Shown in pieces: positions 1 through 7,522 of a stretch of DNA of 64,000 bases (the stretch's first letter is position 1; the number at the start of each line of letters is the position of its first letter). This stretch comes from Polluticaenibacter yanchengensis. GTDB lineage: Bacteria > Bacteroidota > Bacteroidia > Chitinophagales > Chitinophagaceae. The DNA lies in NCBI GenBank assembly GCA_027854065.1, contig JAQGEF010000005.1, positions 1 to 64,000 of the forward strand, in the 5' to 3' direction. The notes under the pieces were generated by a model. That model made no database searches and was not told the origin of the DNA. It worked only from the letters and a program-made list of their open reading frames with translations. The translations under genes were made by a program, and so were the position numbers.

Positions 1-450
1 TTTCTTTGCACCTTCAACATTATTTCCATAACGAGTTAGAATAGAGGAATCTATATCAAGTGTATAATTGTTAAAGTAAAAGTTATCGAATATCCACGAG
101 TAGAAATACTGGCTTACTTCTAAATTCGTAGTCTGGTCAAACTTTGAAAAGTAGCGTTTAAATGCATCTTGTCCAGGCATTTGTTTCCATCCAAAAATCC
201 GGGCTAATGCAGGATCCAGACGAGTGAGCTCTGTATGCATAAAACGGTTAGCTCCACACCAAATACTGGCAATAAAACTTTCTAAAATGACTGTAGGGCT
301 ATAACCTCTATTAGAACCTGAAACAGGAAGTATGGAACAATTCTCCACAAGGTCAGAAAACTGCATTTTGTCTAGAAATTGCTTTAAAAATGCCATGCCA
401 CCCCAAGGGGTAATCTCTTTACTGGTAAAGCTTATAGGGAAATCTATCAT
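1..450 (-). CDS. IS1380-family transposase, 5' part (cut by left window edge)
   Basis: An open frame of 150 codons starts at the ATG at 450 and runs off the left edge, so only the N-terminal part is visible. The protein reads MIDFPISFTSKEITPWGG, then SNRGYSP, SIWCGANRFMHTE, IFGWKQMPGQDAFKRYF and DIDSSILTRYGN near the end. The WCGANRF, RIFGW and D-D-S-[ST]-x-x-TRYG strings are those I associate with IS1380-family DDE transposases of Bacteroidetes; the last would hold the first catalytic aspartate. The remaining catalytic residues lie outside the window, so intactness cannot be judged. An inverted-repeat-like terminus follows at 461-535. Family assignment is recalled, not searched. Confidence 0.8.
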   Translation of the reverse strand, partial: MIDFPISFTSKEITPWGGMAFLKQFLDKMQFSDLVENCSILPVSGSNRGYSPTVILESFIASIWCGANRFMHTELTRLDPALARIFGWKQMPGQDAFKRYFSKFDQTTNLEVSQYFYSWIFDNFYFNNYTLDIDSSILTRYGNNVEGAKK

Positions 451-460
451 AAAATATATC

Positions 461-535
461 TAATGCTACGCATTAGAAAATTACAACTTTTTTGTCTCTT
501 ATTTTTAATCTTTAATTCCTAATGCGTAATTTGGG
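461..535 (-). mobile_element. Probable terminal region of the insertion sequence
   Basis: Between the transposase start (450) and the terminator of tex (568-589) lies AT-rich DNA. It holds an imperfect palindrome (TAATGCTACGCATTA, 461-475) and the string CCTAATGCGTAATTTGGG (518-535). Read from the transposase strand the latter begins CCC and could be the terminal inverted repeat; TAATGCG is shared by both strings. The other IS end is outside the window, so neither the inverted repeat nor a target-site duplication can be confirmed. Confidence 0.45.
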
Positions 536-560
536 TTAAAAGAAGTTTAAGGAGCAGATA

Positions 561-589
561 AAAGAAACCAGTTGTCATATAACAACTGG
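561..589 (-). terminator. Intrinsic terminator of tex
   Basis: A perfect 8-bp inverted repeat, CCAGTTGT (568-575) and ACAACTGG (582-589), with a 6-nt loop. On the minus strand it is followed by a T-rich tract (TTTCTTTT). It lies 12 bases past the tex stop codon. Confidence 0.8.
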
Positions 590-601
590 CTTACTATGAA
601 A

Positions 602-2866
602 CTATTTTTTGAATTTATTTTTCAATGCGGCAAGGGCATCACCCATATTCATATTGCCCAGGTCTTTCTCCTGTGGCTTTTGTGGTTTATCCCTGTTTGG
701 TTTGTGTGTAGCCTGTCCACCTGAGAACTTCGCATTTTGTTTGTTTTTAAAATCAGGGTCTGCCTGTTTTATACTTAAGGCAATGCGCTTACGGGCGTAA
801 TCAACTTCCAATACCAATACTTTTACCTGCTGGTTTAGTTTAAGTGCTTCCGAAGGGTCACTGATGTATTTATTGGCAATTTCGCTTACATGTACCAATC
901 CGTCCTGCTTTACACCAATATCAATGAACGCCCCGAATTTGGTAAGGTTGGTAACAATACCCGGTAATACATCACCTACTTTTACTTCTTCAATAGAGTA
1001 GATGTTTGCGAATTCGAAGTTGCTGGCCGTTTCCCGGGGATCCAGGCCTGGTTTTTTCAGTTCCGCCACAATATCTGAAACCGTATGCGTTCCGTAAGCA
1101 GCAAATTTCCTTACATCCACTTCTGAAAGTTTTTCCTGGTTACCAATCAGTGTGGCTACCGGAACATTCAGGTCCGCAGCAATTGCTTCCACAACCTTGT
1201 AGGATTCCGGGTGTACAGCACTACCGTCCAGGGGATTATCGCCGTCAGGGATGCGTAGGAAACCGGCACATTGTTCAAAAGCTTTATCACCCAGTCTTGC
1301 TACTTTTTTCAGCTGGTTACGGGAAGTGAATTTGCCTATTTCATTGCGGTAATCCACAATGTTTTTAGCAATCGTACCACCAATGCCGCTTACATAAGCC
1401 AGTAAATGTTTACTGGCAGTATTAATGTTAACGCCAACGGTATTTACACAACTGATAACCGTCTGGTCCAGTTTGTCTTTTAAACGTGTTTGGTTCACAT
1501 CATGCTGGTACTGGCCAACACCAATGCTTTTCGGATCAATTTTTACCAACTCAGCCAACGGGTCCATTAAGCGGCGGCCAATACTAACAGCACCGCGAAC
1601 AGTAATATCTTCATTAGGAAACTCTTCCCTGGCCACTTCACCTGCGCTGTAAACACTGGCGCCATCTTCATTTACCAAAAATACCGGTAAGCCAAGATTC
1701 AGTCCTTTTATGAATTTTTCGGTTTCCCTGCCGGCAGTACCGTCTCCGATAGCGATAGCTTCAATTTTATATTGCGCTACAAAATGCCGCACCGTTTTTT
1801 CAGCTTCGGTCAATTTGTAGTTTTGTTCATGTATATAAATAACGGTCGTTTCTTTCAGTCCGCCTTTATCGTCTAAAACAACCGTTTTACAACCTGTTCT
1901 GTAACCCGGATCAATGGCCAGCAAACGTTTGCTGCCTAGCGGCGATGACAATAATAGCTGGCGAAGATTTTCAGCAAAAACATTAATGGCTTCTTCATCG
2001 CTGCGTTGTTTCAGATCCATGCGGAACTCGCTTTCCAGCGATGGTTGTAACAACCGGCGCCAGGCATCTTTGCTCGCTTTCAATAAATGTTCAGCTTCCG
2101 CAGTTTTGCCTTTTACATACAGATCGTTAATGTAGTCAATCGCATCCTGTTCAGATGGTTCAATGCTCATGCGCAAAAAGCCTTCCATAAATCCACGCAA
2201 CACTGCCAGTCCGCGGTGACTCGGCACTTTTGTTACCGGTTCTGTATAATCGAAATAATCTTTGTATTTAACAGCCTCTTCCTCTTTACCGCTAATCACT
2301 TTACTGATTAACAGGCCCTCTTTTTCGAAGATCTTGCGCAGGCCCGCTCTTACTTTATCATCCTCATTTATCTGCTCCGCTATAATATCCCTGGCACCTT
2401 GCAGGGCATCTTCTATCGATGCTACATTGTCATTGATATAGGCTTTTGCCAATGTTTCGAGATCGCTGTTTTCCTGTGCCAGCAATACTGCCGATAATGG
2501 TTCTAAGCCATTTTCACGGGCTATTTGCGCCTTGGTACGACGTTTCGGTTTATAAGGTAAGTATATATCTTCCAGGATGGCCAATGTGTCTGCAGCATCC
2601 AGTTTTGCCTGGATAGCTTCTGTCATTTTACCCTGCTCCGTTATGGTTTTTTCTATAAAAGTTTTACGTTCGTTAAATTCCTTCTGGAATTTCGCTTCAT
2701 CCTGAATTTGCAAGATCTGCACTTCGTCCAGGTTGCCGGTTACATCTTTACGATAGCGGGCAATAAATGGAATGGTAGCTCCTTCCGCAAACAAATTCAA
2801 CACTGCTTCTACCTGTTTAGTGCTAATATTTAGTTTAGACGATATCTCGTTTACAAACTCAATCAT
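602..2866 (-). CDS. tex: Tex family RNA-binding transcription accessory protein
   Basis: 754 aa, normal family length. The order is typical of Tex: a helical N-terminal domain (about 1-200), a YqgF/RuvX-like RNase H fold (LLAIDPGYRTGC, about 315-450), a helix-hairpin-helix region (INTASKHLLAYVSGIGG, about 480-545) and a C-terminal S1 domain (KVGDVLPGIVTNLTKFGAFI to KRIALSIK, about 629-700), then a short basic tail. Tex binds RNA and single-stranded nucleic acid and is thought to act with RNA polymerase. The ATG at 2866 is in frame with the conserved N-terminus (MIEFVNEISSKLN). The gene is monocistronic, with a terminator at 561-589. Nothing in the sequence looks damaged. Confidence 0.96.
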   Translation of the reverse strand: MIEFVNEISSKLNISTKQVEAVLNLFAEGATIPFIARYRKDVTGNLDEVQILQIQDEAKFQKEFNERKTFIEKTITEQGKMTEAIQAKLDAADTLAILEDIYLPYKPKRRTKAQIARENGLEPLSAVLLAQENSDLETLAKAYINDNVASIEDALQGARDIIAEQINEDDKVRAGLRKIFEKEGLLISKVISGKEEEAVKYKDYFDYTEPVTKVPSHRGLAVLRGFMEGFLRMSIEPSEQDAIDYINDLYVKGKTAEAEHLLKASKDAWRRLLQPSLESEFRMDLKQRSDEEAINVFAENLRQLLLSSPLGSKRLLAIDPGYRTGCKTVVLDDKGGLKETTVIYIHEQNYKLTEAEKTVRHFVAQYKIEAIAIGDGTAGRETEKFIKGLNLGLPVFLVNEDGASVYSAGEVAREEFPNEDITVRGAVSIGRRLMDPLAELVKIDPKSIGVGQYQHDVNQTRLKDKLDQTVISCVNTVGVNINTASKHLLAYVSGIGGTIAKNIVDYRNEIGKFTSRNQLKKVARLGDKAFEQCAGFLRIPDGDNPLDGSAVHPESYKVVEAIAADLNVPVATLIGNQEKLSEVDVRKFAAYGTHTVSDIVAELKKPGLDPRETASNFEFANIYSIEEVKVGDVLPGIVTNLTKFGAFIDIGVKQDGLVHVSEIANKYISDPSEALKLNQQVKVLVLEVDYARKRIALSIKQADPDFKNKQNAKFSGGQATHKPNRDKPQKPQEKDLGNMNMGDALAALKNKFKK

Positions 2867-2990
2867 TTAAGTATTTTTAGTTGTTTATTTCCCGTTTTAC
2901 GGGAGGGCGAATGTAATAACATGGCAATAAATAGCCAAAAACAAGCATCGGTTTACATAAAATTTAATGTTCTTAAAAAAGTTTTAATTT

Positions 2991-3106
2991 GGGGCTATCA
3001 GCCGTTAAATGATTAATCAGCATTCGTCCGGCGTACATTGGGGTTCGCTGCGCTCCGTGCTCCTGCGTCGCACCAGCCGAAGCGGCTGCCCACGTATGCC
3101 GCAGCC
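2991..3106 (+). repeat. Family A dispersed repeat, copy A1
   Basis: The copy starts GGGGCTAT after a T-rich run and ends GCCGCAGCC. Inside, CGGCGTAC near the 5' side pairs with GTATGCCG near the 3' side (8 pairs including one G-T). An inner hairpin GTGC/GCAC is followed by AGCCG/CGGCT. It is much richer in GC than its surroundings. It lies between the tex start and the 3' end of the lipoprotein gene, antisense to both. An open frame across it (2973-3197, minus) is only the translated repeat. Confidence 0.8.
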
Positions 3107-3203
3107 ATTTATCTGCGGGAATTCTATGGGGCAATGGCAAAATTATGATAGATGACAAGTTACTATTTAAAAATTTTGTGTGTGTTTTTATTTGCACTAA
3201 GAA

Positions 3204-3770
3204 TTATTTTCTTGCTATAATTTTCCCCTCCGGTGATATTTCATAAATGACGGTTTCTTTGGCTGATGTCTCTTCAAACCAATTGATGTCTTCCACTTTA
3301 ATACTGTTTTTTTCCAGCAGACTTTGTTTTCTCAACTGTGATTCTGCAATCTCGTCGTAAGCAATATCTAATTTATCAATGATATGATAGCCGGTATCAT
3401 AATTAATGAGCATTGTTACTAATTCAAATTCTCCAAGCTGATAAGTGACTACCACTGATCTGAAAGTATTTGAAAACGGGACTTTGTACCTGATAAAAAA
3501 GTTGGCAGCGTCCTGGTTAATGGTTTTCAGTTTTAAAATATCTATTTCTGAATCCGTCAATTTTTTGCTCTCCTTAAAATTTTCAAAATTTGTAGAGTCC
3601 ATAAATGGCAGTGGAATTGTTTCAACATTACTAAAAGCGTCTGTAGTAAGATCTTTTGGAGTGGCTGGTCGTTCTTCTTTATCCGGTACTGCAGTGCTTT
3701 TGTTTTGAGCACTTTCTTTACAGCCTGTTAAAAACAATGACATTACAATGGCGAGCTTTACTAGTTTCAT
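3204..3770 (-). CDS. Hypothetical lipoprotein
   Basis: 188 aa with a lipoprotein signal (MKLVKLAIVMSLFLTGC; lipobox LTGC, Cys17), so probably anchored in a membrane facing the periplasm. A low-complexity linker rich in K, E, S and T follows (about 20-45), then a mixed alpha/beta region with no motif I recognise (SKKLTDSEIDILKLKTINQD; FELVTMLINYDTGYHIIDK). It is transcribed alone. Repeat A1 lies beyond its 3' end and repeat A2 upstream. No function is proposed. Confidence 0.8.
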   Translation of the reverse strand: MKLVKLAIVMSLFLTGCKESAQNKSTAVPDKEERPATPKDLTTDAFSNVETIPLPFMDSTNFENFKESKKLTDSEIDILKLKTINQDAANFFIRYKVPFSNTFRSVVVTYQLGEFELVTMLINYDTGYHIIDKLDIAYDEIAESQLRKQSLLEKNSIKVEDINWFEETSAKETVIYEISPEGKIIARK

Positions 3771-4020
3771 CTATTAGTTTATTTAGTGGTTGTGTTATTT
3801 AAATTACCGGCACTTAAATAAGCACACTTTAATTTTTATTGATTTTGGGGACAAAAGTAAATTAAATATTCAAGTCCTATTATTAAATGAAGGGTTTATA
3901 CCAATGGTCTGAATATAATGATCAATTGGAGTCTTAACCTTTGATTCAAAACGATAACAGAATGTGATTGCCTGTTTAGCATGCTGTATTATCTGTTCAA
4001 TAGAATTTACAATGTTTAAT

Positions 4021-4186
4021 GGCTGCGGCATGCGATGGTGCCGACGAAGGAGGCAGTATATTTTTGCAGGATGGGATATAGCAAATCTGTAAATAGAGCA
4101 ACCGCTCCTGCAAAAATATACCGAGCGTAGCGGAGCCATAAGCACGCCGGACAACTGGTTAATGGCGTATAAATGTTCACAGCCCC
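4021..4186 (-). repeat. Family A dispersed repeat, copy A2 (long-arm subtype)
   Basis: Read on the minus strand it begins GGGGCTGT and ends GCATGCCGCAGCC. CGGCGTGC (5' side) pairs with GCATGCCG (3' side). The centre is a long hairpin with arms TATATTTTTGCAGGA and TCCTGCAAAAATATA (15 bp, perfect). The same arms recur in copy A3, 13 kb away. It fills most of the gene-free 3771-4254 interval between a minus-strand lipoprotein gene and the plus-strand nucleoid-protein gene. The 94-aa open frame over it is an artefact. Confidence 0.8.
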
Positions 4187-4222
4187 AAAAGAATAAAAAT
4201 CTTTACTAAAAAGCGGTTTGGT

Positions 4223-4230
4223 TACATTTG
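4223..4230 (+). promoter_or_regulatory. Bacteroidetes-type -7 element for the nucleoid-associated protein gene
   Basis: TACATTTG matches the Bacteroidetes primary-sigma -7 consensus TAnnTTTG and lies 24 bases before the ATG at 4255. The longest open frame begins at a TTG inside this box, which is why that start was rejected. Confidence 0.6.
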
Positions 4231-4254
4231 CAGCAAATTTTAATACTTACAACC

Positions 4255-5301
4255 ATGGTTGGTATAGATAATGTAGAACTTCAGCAGGTGATTGTGCATA
4301 AAGTGGGCAATCCTACGCGTGGCGAATCGTTGAAGTTGAGCAAGAATAAGCTGACATTGAATGATGATATTGTCAATAAGATTTTTGTGAAATACTTGCT
4401 GAACGGGTTTAATGAAAATGATTTGTACCACTTTACACACCTGAGCGACCTGGGGATGAATGAAGTGTATAATTACGTGCAGCAGTGTTTTAAAAGTGAT
4501 AGCGTGTTTGAAGCGAACAGTGCTTTGATGGCGCAGTTTTTATACAGCAAAAGTACGCATGTAAAGGTGAAGGAAGGGGAGATGTACGTGGTGAAATTTG
4601 ATAAAGTGCCTTTTGAAGGGGATTTTATTGAGGCTTTCGGCATCTTTAAAAACGAAAGTAAGGAGACTTACCTGCGTGTGATGGAGCATGGCCAGACTTT
4701 TGAAATTATAGGGGAGGACGGGATAAACCTGAGTAAGATTGATAAGGGATGTCTTGTTTTTAATAAGAACGGTGCAGAAGGGTATTATTGCTGCATTATT
4801 GATAACGGGAATAAGAATAATGATACGGCCTATTGGGTAAAGGACTTCCTGGGAGTGGAGCCGGTGGCTAACGAATACCATTTTACCAACGAATACCTGC
4901 AGGTGGTAAAACAGTTTGCCACGCAGGAAATGCCTGAACATTTTGAAGTAACGAAAGGTCAGCAAATAGACCTGATGCAGCGTGGCCTGGATTATTTTAA
5001 AGAAAACGAAGAGTTTGTCTTAGACGATTTTACGGAACAGGTGATTCAATACCCGGAAATGATAGAACAGTTTGCCGCGTTTAAAGATAACTATGCGCAG
5101 AGTAAGAACATTGAAATGGAGAATGAATTTGGAATAGACCTGAGCGCAGTGAAAAAACAAAGCAAAAGCTTTAAAAGCGTATTGAAGCTGGATAAGAATT
5201 TTCATATTTATATACATGGCAGAAGAGATTTGCTGGAGCGTGGCTATGATGAGGAAACGGGTAAGTTTTTTTACAAAATTTATTTTGAAGAGGAAAGTTA
5301 G
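4255..5301 (+). CDS. Nucleoid-associated protein, NdpA/YejK family
   Basis: 348 aa from the ATG at 4255 (MVGIDNVELQQVIVHKVGNP). The opening motif VIVHKVGN, the string LSKNKLTLNDDIVNKIFVKYLL, and the later FEGDFIEAFGIFKNESKETYL and GCLVFNK fit the 37-kDa nucleoid-associated protein family as I recall it. That family binds DNA in the nucleoid; its role outside Enterobacteria is little known. No signal peptide or membrane segment is visible, so it is cytoplasmic. The gene is monocistronic. The start was moved from a TTG at 4228 because that codon sits within the -7 promoter box. Confidence 0.8.
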   Translation: MVGIDNVELQQVIVHKVGNPTRGESLKLSKNKLTLNDDIVNKIFVKYLLNGFNENDLYHFTHLSDLGMNEVYNYVQQCFKSDSVFEANSALMAQFLYSKSTHVKVKEGEMYVVKFDKVPFEGDFIEAFGIFKNESKETYLRVMEHGQTFEIIGEDGINLSKIDKGCLVFNKNGAEGYYCCIIDNGNKNNDTAYWVKDFLGVEPVANEYHFTNEYLQVVKQFATQEMPEHFEVTKGQQIDLMQRGLDYFKENEEFVLDDFTEQVIQYPEMIEQFAAFKDNYAQSKNIEMENEFGIDLSAVKKQSKSFKSVLKLDKNFHIYIHGRRDLLERGYDEETGKFFYKIYFEEES

Positions 5302-5303
5302 TG

Positions 5304-5334
5304 TATAGATATTATCTATAATAGTATAGATAAT
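5304..5334. promoter_or_regulatory. Overlapping AT-rich palindromes, OxyR-like operator
   Basis: Two overlapping perfect inverted repeats. TATAGATATTATCTATA (5304-5320) contains ATAG-N7-CTAT with the t and a positions of the OxyR half-site (ATAGntnnnanCTAT). ATTATCTATA (5311-5320) repeats inverted as TATAGATAAT (5325-5334) across 4 bases. A second ATAG starts at 5326, one base short of ideal OxyR phasing, and its partner CTAT is not conserved. The site lies about 30 bp before the -7 box of the peroxiredoxin gene. OxyR is inference; a PerR/Fur-type repressor could also use such a palindrome. Confidence 0.5.
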
Positions 5335-5362
5335 TATTTCTTTAAGCTATTTGCAAGCGTAT

Positions 5363-5370
5363 TATCTTTG
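5363..5370 (+). promoter_or_regulatory. -7 element of the peroxiredoxin gene
   Basis: TATCTTTG fits TAnnTTTG. The ATG at 5410 follows after an A-rich leader of about 35 bases (AAAAAACAAAACAATTAATA), typical of Bacteroidetes translation starts. The palindromic operator candidate is just upstream. Confidence 0.65.
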
Positions 5371-5409
5371 CACTGTTAAAAAACAAAACAATTAATAAAT
5401 AGACATATT

Positions 5410-5973
5410 ATGAGCGCAGTATTATCAATCGGAAGCAAATTTCCTGAGTTTAAAAAGAAAGCAGTAGTATCAATTGAAAAAGGTAAAGAATTTGGTGAAG
5501 TTTCTTTAGAGCAATCTACAAGTGCAGGTAAATGGACAGTGTTGTTCTGGTGGCCTAAAGATTTCACATTTGTATGTCCGACTGAAATTGCAGAATTTAA
5601 TAAAAAATACAACGATTTCCAGGACCGTGACGCTAATTTGATTGGTGCAAGTACTGATTCTGAATTTGTACACTTGGCATGGAGAAATAACCATGATGAT
5701 TTAAGAAATCTTCGTTTACCAATGTTGGCGGATACCAGCAAAAGCCTGGCTGAAGAATTAGGTATCCTTAGCGAAGAAGAAAAAGTAGCTTACAGAGCAA
5801 CATTTATTATAGATCCGCAAGGTATTACCCGTTGGGTAAGCGTTTATGACCTGAGTGTAGGTAGAAATGTAAACGAAGTATTGCGTGTACTGGATGCTTT
5901 ACAAACAGATGAGCTTTGCCCTTGTAACTGGAAAGGTGGCGAAGAAACTTTAACTCAGCAATTAGCTAAATAA
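5410..5973 (+). CDS. 2-Cys peroxiredoxin (AhpC/TSA family)
   Basis: 187 aa thioredoxin-fold peroxidase reducing H2O2 and organic hydroperoxides in the cytoplasm. The peroxidatic cysteine is Cys56 in DFTFVCPTEIAEF. The C-terminal DELCPCNW has Cys170 and Cys172 as candidate resolving cysteines. Paired C-terminal cysteines with a short tail suggest a peroxiredoxin reduced by a thioredoxin-like or AhpD-like partner, and the next gene is an AhpD-like protein (160 bp downstream, same strand). A terminator (6001-6038) separates them, so each may be transcribed alone or with partial read-through. The OxyR-like palindrome upstream predicts peroxide induction. Confidence 0.93.
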   Translation: MSAVLSIGSKFPEFKKKAVVSIEKGKEFGEVSLEQSTSAGKWTVLFWWPKDFTFVCPTEIAEFNKKYNDFQDRDANLIGASTDSEFVHLAWRNNHDDLRNLRLPMLADTSKSLAEELGILSEEEKVAYRATFIIDPQGITRWVSVYDLSVGRNVNEVLRVLDALQTDELCPCNWKGGEETLTQQLAK

Positions 5974-6000
5974 TTCCATTAGCTGAAAAATCTATAGAAC

Positions 6001-6038
6001 GGATGCAGTTAATGTAATAAGGCTGCATCCATTTTTTT
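6001..6038 (+). terminator. Terminator after the peroxiredoxin gene
   Basis: GGATGCAG (6001-6008) and CTGCATCC (6023-6030) form an 8-bp stem followed by ATTTTTTT. It lies 27 bases past the peroxiredoxin stop and before the AhpD-like gene, so it may set the ratio of the two proteins. Confidence 0.8.
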
Positions 6039-6132
6039 ACCCTTTGCCCGCATAAACATACCAACTTATTGTTGGCAAGAGCCCAATATTTTGTTTTCCT
6101 TTTCCTCTCTAATAAAATAAAAATATACAATA

Positions 6133-6729
6133 ATGAGTACTATCGCTATACAAAACGAAACATTTGTAAATCTGATAACAGACCTGGGCATTGCAGACTA
6201 TACACCATCTGCCAATGCGGAAGCGTTATTAGCTGTTGATGCAAGATATATTCGTGATTTGAAAATAAATACCGGTAATGTATTGTTCAATGCACAATAC
6301 TTAACGCAAAAAGAAGCGTTGTTACTGGCTTACAGTGTGGCTGTTAATGAAAAATTCGAACCATTGAAGGCTTCCTTTGCTAAACTGGCTGCTGACAATG
6401 GCGCTACCGAGGCTGAACTGGCAGAAGTAGTGGCTTGTACTTCATTAATGAACACCAATAACGTGTTTTATCGTTTCCGCCATTTTATGGATAAGGAATT
6501 TTACAACACACAACCTGCAGGCATTAAAATGTCTATAATGATGAACCCGGTTACAGGTAAAGAATTCTTTGAATTGCTTAGCCTGGTAGTGTCATCCATT
6601 AATGGTTGCGAAATGTGTGTAACCAGCCACGAGAAAAGTGTATTGCAACATGGCAGTACAGAATCCCGTGTGTTTGAAGCGGTGAAATTAGGGGCGGTGA
6701 TTAAAGGATTAATTTCAGTGTTATCATAA
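6133..6729 (+). CDS. AhpD-like alkylhydroperoxidase (carboxymuconolactone decarboxylase fold)
   Basis: 198 aa, all-helical. Near the C-terminus is EMCVTSHE: Cys159-x-x-Cys162-x3-His166, with Glu160 between the cysteines. AhpD has the same E, CxxC and His grouping, used to reduce AhpC-type peroxiredoxins. Its position directly after a peroxiredoxin supports that pairing. The substrate and electron donor (lipoamide in Mycobacterium AhpD) cannot be read from sequence. A hairpin terminator follows at 6762-6787. Confidence 0.85.
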   Translation: MSTIAIQNETFVNLITDLGIADYTPSANAEALLAVDARYIRDLKINTGNVLFNAQYLTQKEALLLAYSVAVNEKFEPLKASFAKLAADNGATEAELAEVVACTSLMNTNNVFYRFRHFMDKEFYNTQPAGIKMSIMMNPVTGKEFFELLSLVVSSINGCEMCVTSHEKSVLQHGSTESRVFEAVKLGAVIKGLISVLS

Positions 6730-6761
6730 GGTTGTTTTGGAATGAATATGTGTTTTATAAA

Positions 6762-6787
6762 ATGCAGGCAACATGCCTGCATTTTTC
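6762..6787 (+). terminator. Terminator after the AhpD-like gene
   Basis: ATGCAGGCA (6762-6770) and TGCCTGCAT (6774-6782), a 9-bp perfect stem with a 3-base loop, followed by TTTTTCATTTT. The minus strand also has a T-run after the stem, so it may work in both directions. Confidence 0.85.
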
Positions 6788-6897
6788 ATTTTAAACATGA
6801 AGCACATTTTATAAGGATACCCAGTTTGAATTTCGCAAATTCATGTTATAAAGCTGTCTGTTTAGTAAGAATGTATCCGCTTTTTGGCTGAAGCGAT

Positions 6898-7260
6898 CTA
6901 CTCCGTGCTTTGTCCGAACTGGAGAATATAATGATTGTTGTCATAGATGGCAAATTCTCTCATTTCCCATTCAAAAGTTTCTATCCCGTAACAGATATTG
7001 GTTTTGTCTTTCAGTCTGTTCCAGAGTGCCTCCACATCATCTGTATTAAAGTAGAAGCTTCCTGTAAACACAGGTTTGTCGAAAGGAGTATGCTCGTTTG
7101 GTTTGGCAATCATGATCGTAACAGCATCTTTATACAAGGAGGCCCAGCCCCAGGTATCATTTCGTCCTCCAATATTAAATTCCAGGATTTGCGTATAAAA
7201 TTGGATGGTTTGTTCAAATTGGTCTGTCCAGATCATTGGCCTGAGGGCGTTTAGTTTCAT
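6898..7260 (-). CDS. VOC superfamily protein (glyoxalase/bleomycin-resistance fold)
   Basis: 120 aa, the length of a single VOC domain made of two beta-alpha-beta-beta-beta units. Typical strings are LRPMIWTDQFEQTIQFYTQIL at the start, GSFYFNTDDVEALWNRLKD in the middle and REFAIYDNNHYILQFGQ at the end, where the glutamate-containing metal strand normally lies. A glutamate is replaced by glutamine there (LQFGQ), so metal binding is uncertain. Substrate unknown. Stand-alone gene with a start at the ATG at 7260. Confidence 0.8.
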   Translation of the reverse strand: MKLNALRPMIWTDQFEQTIQFYTQILEFNIGGRNDTWGWASLYKDAVTIMIAKPNEHTPFDKPVFTGSFYFNTDDVEALWNRLKDKTNICYGIETFEWEMREFAIYDNNHYILQFGQSTE

Positions 7261-7510
7261 GGTTTGAATATTTTATCTGCATATGGTATGCCTGTTTGGT
7301 GTACCCGGTAACAAATTTAACGAATGATTTTTTTCTTTTACAGGTTTCGGCTATTAAGTACCAGGCTACTTTGAAGCAGGTGGAGGCAGTTTTCAACCAT
7401 ATAGATATATGATTACAATTTGGGGATTATTGCAGATTGATACTGCAATCAATTAAGACTTGCAGGTTTGCTTGTGTGTAACAACTCCCGCTATATTCCG
7501 TTTTCTGTCT

Positions 7511-7518
7511 TAATTTTG
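7511..7518 (+). promoter_or_regulatory. -7 element abutting the ubiD-like start codon
   Basis: TAATTTTG ends only 4 bases before the ATG at 7523. If used, transcription would start at or within a few bases of the start codon, giving an essentially leaderless mRNA. The folD gene at 25591 shows the same arrangement. Confidence 0.5.
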
Positions 7519-7522
7519 GCGC

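Noticed and set aside
2973..3197. 74-aa minus-strand open frame
   Set aside because: It is the translation of repeat A1; composition (RTPMYAG..) follows the GC-rich repeat and there is no promoter.
3870..4154. 94-aa minus-strand open frame
   Set aside because: Translation of repeat A2 and flanks; no conserved start or domain.
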